64,000 bases of DNA from Hyunsoonleella flava. GTDB lineage: Bacteria; Bacteroidota; Bacteroidia; Flavobacteriales; Flavobacteriaceae. The notes under the pieces are model-generated. The model was not told the origin of the DNA, did not search any database, and saw nothing but the letters and a program-made list of their open reading frames with translations. Where the stretch lies: positions 62,001 to 126,000 of the forward strand of contig NZ_SIRT01000003.1 in the NCBI RefSeq assembly GCF_004310325.1. Reading direction: 5' to 3'. A program made the translations under genes and the position numbers. Positions 60,414-64,000 of the stretch are shown here, piece by piece. Each line of letters starts with the position of its first letter. Position 1 is the first letter of the stretch.

Positions 60414-61445
60414 TTGTCTAATCAAAACACATATCGCACTGCTTTTGGTTGGCTTATTCTGGCATTGATAATTTGTTTTTTATTAAATATCAGCCTTGGG
60501 TCTGTATCTATTCCTTTAAAAGACATTTTTAATAGCCTTATCGGAAAGAATGTTGAGCAAGAGTCGTGGCAATTTATTATTCAAAATTACCGACTTCCAA
60601 AAGCCCTAACAGCGATAATAGTAGGTTCTGGTTTGGGCATTTCTGGTCTGCTCATGCAAACCTTATTTAGAAATCCACTTGCAGGCCCTTTTGTTCTGGG
60701 CATAAGTTCTGGTGCAAGTTTAGGGGTAGCCTTAGTAATTTTGGGCTCAGGCGTTATAGGGGGTGTTTTAGCTTCAGCATTTCAATCAAAATGGGGAATC
60801 GTATTAGCCGCTAGTTTAGGTAGTTTTTTAGTGTTATTAGCTGTATTAATTGTATCCATAAAAGTTAGGGATACCATGGCTATTTTAATTATAGGATTAA
60901 TGTTTGCCAGCATAACAGCTGCCATAGTAAGTGTTCTCTCATACTTCGGTTCAGCCGAACAATTACAACAGTACATTTTCTGGGGTTTTGGCAGTTTAGG
61001 CAACCTGTCTTGGGACGAGCTTTTTATTTTACTGCTGATGTACGGAATAGGCATTTTTCTTGGAATCATTTCCATAAAATCATTAAACACACTACTCCTA
61101 GGAGAAAATTATGCTAAAAGTTTAGGGGTAAATATTAAAAAAAGTAGGTTTATTATAATTATTACTACAAGTTTACTAGCTGGCAGTATTACCGCTTTTA
61201 CTGGCCCAATAGCTTTTATTGGTTTAGCCATACCCCATATCACCAGACAAATATTTAATACATCTAATCATAGGATTTTATTGCCTGCAGTTTTCTTATC
61301 TGGCGCAATAGTGATGCTATTATGCGATAGTGTCTCACAGCTACCAAACAGTGATTATACATTGCCTATTAACGCTATCACCGCATTGGTAGGCGCCCCA
61401 GTGGTAATATGGTTATTAGTTAGAAAACGAAAAATGGTATTTTAA
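60414..61445 (+). CDS. btuC: FecCD/BtuC-type ABC transporter permease
   Basis: A 343-residue polytopic membrane protein starting at a TTG that abuts the stop of the binding-protein gene. About ten membrane helices are visible. Family marks are NYRLPKALTAIIVGSGLGISG, QTLFRNPLAGPFVLGISSGASLG (core NPLAGPFVLGISSGASLG), IIGLMFASITAAI, FWGFGSLGNLSWDE and GPIAFIGLAIPHITR, the last being the ATPase-contact loop. With the genes on each side it forms a complete importer of the vitamin B12 / siderophore class. Confidence 0.88.
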   Translation: MSNQNTYRTAFGWLILALIICFLLNISLGSVSIPLKDIFNSLIGKNVEQESWQFIIQNYRLPKALTAIIVGSGLGISGLLMQTLFRNPLAGPFVLGISSGASLGVALVILGSGVIGGVLASAFQSKWGIVLAASLGSFLVLLAVLIVSIKVRDTMAILIIGLMFASITAAIVSVLSYFGSAEQLQQYIFWGFGSLGNLSWDELFILLLMYGIGIFLGIISIKSLNTLLLGENYAKSLGVNIKKSRFIIIITTSLLAGSITAFTGPIAFIGLAIPHITRQIFNTSNHRILLPAVFLSGAIVMLLCDSVSQLPNSDYTLPINAITALVGAPVVIWLLVRKRKMVF

Positions 61446-62239
61446 TGAAAAGTGAAACAAAAAATATCATTCTTAAAACTGAAAACCTGTCTATTGGATA
61501 TACTTCAAAAAAAGACAACATTGTTGTGGCTTCAAACATAAATGTAGCGTTGGAAAAGGGAAAGCTAATAGGATTGATTGGTGCCAATGGCATTGGAAAA
61601 TCTACATTATTACGAACTTTAACCAAGGTACAATCACCCCTGAAAGGAGCGATTTATATTAATGATACCGAATTGAAAGACTTCTCCTCTGTTGACTTAG
61701 CTAAGGCATTGAGTTTGGTTTTAACCGAGCCAGTTGCTGCAAAGAATTTATCAGTATTGGAGCTTGTTGCCCTTGGGCGTCAGCCTTATACAAATTGGAT
61801 TGGTAATCTTTCAAAAGCCGATATAGAGATTACTGAACGTGCTATTTCACAGGTAAACATTAACCATTTAAAGCATAAAAAGTGTTTTGAACTAAGCGAT
61901 GGACAATTACAAAACGTGATGATAGCCAGAGCTTTAGCGCAGGACACAGATTTAATTATTTTGGATGAACCTACCACGCATCTGGACATGTACCATAAAG
62001 CCTATATTTTAAAATTACTTCAAGAATTAGCTAAGGATACGGGCAAAACTATCTTATTTTCATCTCATGAAATCGATTTAGCCATTCAACTATGTGATGC
62101 ACTAATTGTGATGACTGAAAACGAAGTTGTTACAGATGAACCTTGTAACCTGATTACAAAAGGCACTTTTGAAAAACTATTCCCAAAGGATTTGATTGCG
62201 TTTGATGAAGCTACAGGAAGTTTTCGAGTGAAAAAGTAG
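61445..62239 (+). CDS. btuD: ABC transporter ATPase of the B12/siderophore class
   Basis: A 264-residue ATPase whose ATG overlaps the stop of the permease gene (TAATG). Walker A is GANGIGKST (about residues 43-51). The Q-loop region is SLVLTEPVAAKNLSVLELVALGR (core LSVLELVALGRQPY), the signature LSDGQLQ stands for LSGGQ, Walker B is LIILDEPTTHLD, and the H-loop is FSSHE. It closes the btuFCD run. The second Gly of the signature is Asp-Gly shifted (ELSDGQLQN), as in many family members. Confidence 0.9.
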   Translation: MKSETKNIILKTENLSIGYTSKKDNIVVASNINVALEKGKLIGLIGANGIGKSTLLRTLTKVQSPLKGAIYINDTELKDFSSVDLAKALSLVLTEPVAAKNLSVLELVALGRQPYTNWIGNLSKADIEITERAISQVNINHLKHKKCFELSDGQLQNVMIARALAQDTDLIILDEPTTHLDMYHKAYILKLLQELAKDTGKTILFSSHEIDLAIQLCDALIVMTENEVVTDEPCNLITKGTFEKLFPKDLIAFDEATGSFRVKK

Positions 62240-62242
62240 TTT

Positions 62243-62327
62243 CCAGTCGCAGTCACAGTATTCAGTACTCTTAAAATATAACCTTGCTACTTTTTGGAAT
62301 TTGGTTTTTGTTATTTGATATTTGTTA
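62243..62327. repeat. Two decayed short-period repeats between btuD and rmuC
   Basis: At 62243-62270, AGT recurs at 62245, 62251, 62257 and 62264 (steps of 6, 6, 7). At 62293-62327 five units of seven read TTTGGAA, TTTGGTT, TTTGTTA, TTTGATA, TTTGTTA. The second tract ends one base before the likely rmuC start codon. Confidence 0.65.
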
Positions 62328-62328
62328 T

Positions 62329-63648
62329 ATGAACGATAATTTAATAATAATTCTCGCTGCCTTAGTCTTTGCAGGAATCGGTTTCTTCTTAGGAAATTAC
62401 TTTTCGAAGTTGAAAAACAAAAGTGAACAGAGCACCTTAGAGGAACGTCAAAACCAAATGCAGCGTACCATTGAGGAGCTAAAACAAAACCTAAGCAAGA
62501 TAGAAGGTGAACGCGAGGAAATTCGTCGAGAAAAGGAGTTGTTAAATACCGAATTAGCTAGAAAGAATTCTGAATATGAAAATCTGCAAGAGTTAAACTT
62601 AAAGCGGGACAAAGAGCTAGAACAGCGTCAAGAACAACTGCGTAAAGATTTTGAATTATTAGCCAATAAAATACTTGAAGAAAAGTCAAATAAATTCACA
62701 GAGCAGAATAAAGAAAATATCAAGAATATTTTAAATCCGCTTCAAGAAAAAATCCAAGGATTTGAGAAAAAAGTAGAAGCTTCACAAAAGGAAAGTATCA
62801 GCATGCATTCTGCTTTAAAAGAGCAGTTATTAGGTTTAAAAGACCTTAATCAACAAATGACTAAAGAGGCTACCAATTTAACTAGAGCTTTAAAAGGCGA
62901 TAGTAAAATGCAAGGAAATTGGGGCGAGTTGGTTTTGGAGCGAGTACTTGAAAAATCAGGTTTAGAAAAAGACCGTGAGTATTTTGTGCAACAAAGTTTT
63001 ACTCGTGACGATAACTCGCGGGTGATGCCGGATGTGGTGTTGCATTTACCTGATGGTAAGAAAATGATAATTGATTCAAAAGTATCCTTAACGGATTACG
63101 AACGTATGGTAAATGCAGATGAGGACGACAGACCTCAATTTCTAAAAGCCCATGTAAATTCCATAAGAAAGCATGTAGAGCAGCTATCTGCTAAAAATTA
63201 TCAGGATTTATACGATATTGAATCGCCTGATTTTGTATTACTTTTTATTCCCATAGAGCCAGCGTTTGCCGTGGTTGTCAATGAGGACAATAGCATTTAC
63301 AATAAAGCTTTTGAAAAGAATATTGTAATTGTGACACCTTCTACCCTTCTGGCTACGTTGCGTACCATTGATACCATGTGGAATAATGAAAAACAGCAAC
63401 GTAATGCTATAGAAATAGCACGACAAGCTGGTGCGCTTTACGACAAGTTTGAAGGCTTGGTAAAAGATTTAACTGGCGTTGGCAAAAAGATTGATGCAGC
63501 AAAAACCGATTATTCTGCGGCTATGAATAAACTAGTTGATGGTAGAGGCAACCTCATCACTAGCGTTGAAAAGCTTAAAAAAATGGGCGCAAAAGCTAAA
63601 AAATCATTACCTGAAGCTATTATAAAACGTGCCGAAGAGGACGAATAA
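62329..63648 (+). CDS. rmuC: DNA recombination protein RmuC
   Basis: The 439-residue protein starts at the ATG at 62329. An upstream in-frame start lies within the heptamer repeat tract and is unlikely. A membrane helix (about residues 4-22, LIIILAALVFAGIGFFLG) is followed by a long coiled coil (about 30-185) rich in Glu, Lys and Gln. The RmuC nuclease-like domain comes next: MQGNWGELVLERVLEKSGL, VMPDVVLHLPDGKKMIIDSKVSL (core PDVVLHLPDG and IDSKVSL), FVLLFIPIEPAF and TPSTLLATLRTI. RmuC limits DNA inversions in E. coli. Confidence 0.93.
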   Translation: MNDNLIIILAALVFAGIGFFLGNYFSKLKNKSEQSTLEERQNQMQRTIEELKQNLSKIEGEREEIRREKELLNTELARKNSEYENLQELNLKRDKELEQRQEQLRKDFELLANKILEEKSNKFTEQNKENIKNILNPLQEKIQGFEKKVEASQKESISMHSALKEQLLGLKDLNQQMTKEATNLTRALKGDSKMQGNWGELVLERVLEKSGLEKDREYFVQQSFTRDDNSRVMPDVVLHLPDGKKMIIDSKVSLTDYERMVNADEDDRPQFLKAHVNSIRKHVEQLSAKNYQDLYDIESPDFVLLFIPIEPAFAVVVNEDNSIYNKAFEKNIVIVTPSTLLATLRTIDTMWNNEKQQRNAIEIARQAGALYDKFEGLVKDLTGVGKKIDAAKTDYSAAMNKLVDGRGNLITSVEKLKKMGAKAKKSLPEAIIKRAEEDE

Positions 63649-63680
63649 TTTGTTTATCATCTAAAAACGTGATATATTTG
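63649..63680 (+). promoter_or_regulatory. Near-perfect Bacteroidota promoter of the SatD-like gene
   Basis: TTTG at 63649-63652, a 20-base spacer and TATATTTG at 63673-63680 match TTTG / TAnnTTTG. The expected start point, about 7 bases on, falls within the first palindrome of the operator array. Confidence 0.75.
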
Positions 63681-63683
63681 ATT

Positions 63684-63757
63684 ATTCCATAATTAAGGAA
63701 TAATTATATTTATTCCATTTTAAAGGAATTTTATATATTATTCTATTTAAACGGAAT
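63684..63757 (+). promoter_or_regulatory. Array of three 18-bp palindromes with 28-base period (operator array)
   Basis: Three sites ATTCC-N8-GGAAT type lie at 63684-63701 (ATTCCATAATTAAGGAAT), 63712-63729 (ATTCCATTTTAAAGGAAT) and 63740-63757 (ATTCTATTTAAACGGAAT). Start-to-start spacing is 28 in both cases. The array spans exactly from the predicted transcription start to 3 bases before the ATG. It is best read as a set of repressor sites or RNA hairpins. Confidence 0.75.
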
Positions 63758-63760
63758 ATT

Positions 63761-64000
63761 ATGACAACAAGCGTTATTACTGGTGATATTATAAGGTCGA
63801 ATAAATTTAAAAACCCAAAAGTTTGGTTAGATCCTTTAAAAAAGGCGCTAATAAAAACAGAAACAGACCAAAAATATTGGGAAATTTTTCGTGGAGACAG
63901 TTTTCAAATCGAAGTGCGCGATAATCAAAAAGCATTTCTTACAGCCATATATATCAAGGCATGCATAAAATCAGTAAAAGGTTTAGATGTCCGTATGGCT
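63761..64000 (+). CDS. SatD-like protein, N-terminal part (cut by window end)
   Basis: Eighty codons are visible from the ATG at 63761. The N-terminus MTTSVITGDIIRSN and the stretch YWEIFRGDSFQIEV, followed by FLTAIYIKACIK, resemble the SatD family. SatD was named in Streptococcus for acid tolerance, and flavobacterial members often stand before a DUF3307 membrane protein. The molecular role is not known. The strong promoter and the three-site palindromic array directly ahead show that the gene is tightly regulated, possibly by its own product. The stop is outside the window. Confidence 0.65.
   Translation, partial: MTTSVITGDIIRSNKFKNPKVWLDPLKKALIKTETDQKYWEIFRGDSFQIEVRDNQKAFLTAIYIKACIKSVKGLDVRMA

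Noticed and set aside
63684-63760. CRISPR-like array suggested by regular 28-base spacing
   Set aside because: The spacing is the whole repeat unit, the linkers are only 10 bases, there are just three units and no cas gene. A promoter and start codon frame the array, so operator sites explain it better.

Overview
The window is a 64-kb piece of a low-GC chromosome from a member of the Bacteroidota, almost certainly a marine or soil Flavobacteriaceae that probably glides. Four things point there. The gene order parB - DUF5683 - dapB - lepB - wbqC-like - DUF6122 is typical of that family. There are type IX secretion (T9SS) C-terminal signals of both type A and type B, plus the gliding lipoprotein GldI. 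NusB and LepB have the long forms usual in Bacteroidota. Promoter boxes of the TTTG-N19-21-TAnnTTTG class lie in front of several genes. Nearly all of the window is ordinary chromosomal housekeeping. There is no prophage, insertion sequence, CRISPR array, rRNA or tRNA gene.

Layout. 0-4 kb: end of parB, then DUF5683, dapB, lepB, WbqC-like and DUF6122 genes. 4-9 kb, minus strand: an exo/endonuclease-phosphatase, a four-helix-bundle gene bracketed by inverted short repeats, two rhomboid proteases and mutL. 9-11 kb: two small membrane proteins, ribH and a TPR protein, divergent from recF and a DUF721 gene (11-13 kb). 12.8-13.4 kb: two tandem cold-shock genes. 13.4-18 kb: ndk, then nrnA - gldI - a PPIase lipoprotein - lgt - DUF192. 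18-25 kb: two TonB-dependent receptors, guaB and an HMG-CoA-lyase-like gene. 25-29 kb: two T9SS cargo proteins (a spondin-domain protein and an M43 metalloprotease). 28-42 kb: pyrD, pepT, yajC - DUF1573 - nusB, an ABC exporter, a PUR-family protein, an M14 peptidase, csaA and small enzymes. 43-53 kb: a giant lectin/Ig T9SS type B protein, a glycosyltransferase, purB, and an ECF sigma operon with two DUF4252 genes. 54-62 kb: an S41 protease and the vitamin B12 locus. 62-64 kb: rmuC and the start of a SatD-like gene.

The clearest functional system is cobalamin uptake (55.3-62.2 kb). A cobalamin riboswitch with its own promoter and an intrinsic terminator lies ahead of a BtuB-type receptor on the minus strand. 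A PAS-domain gene follows the receptor after 10 bases and is probably in the same transcript. Divergently, three tightly packed genes encode the binding lipoprotein, permease and ATPase of an ABC importer. The aptamer carries an inserted stretch of inverted 7-base repeats, and similar decayed heptamer repeats occur in several other spacers.

The most striking unexplained signal is at the right edge. Three 18-base palindromes repeat at exactly 28-base spacing between a near-perfect promoter and the start codon of a SatD-like gene, which looks like a dedicated operator array. Other points worth a look are a MutL whose endonuclease motifs are degenerate, and a GC-rich extragenic repeat.
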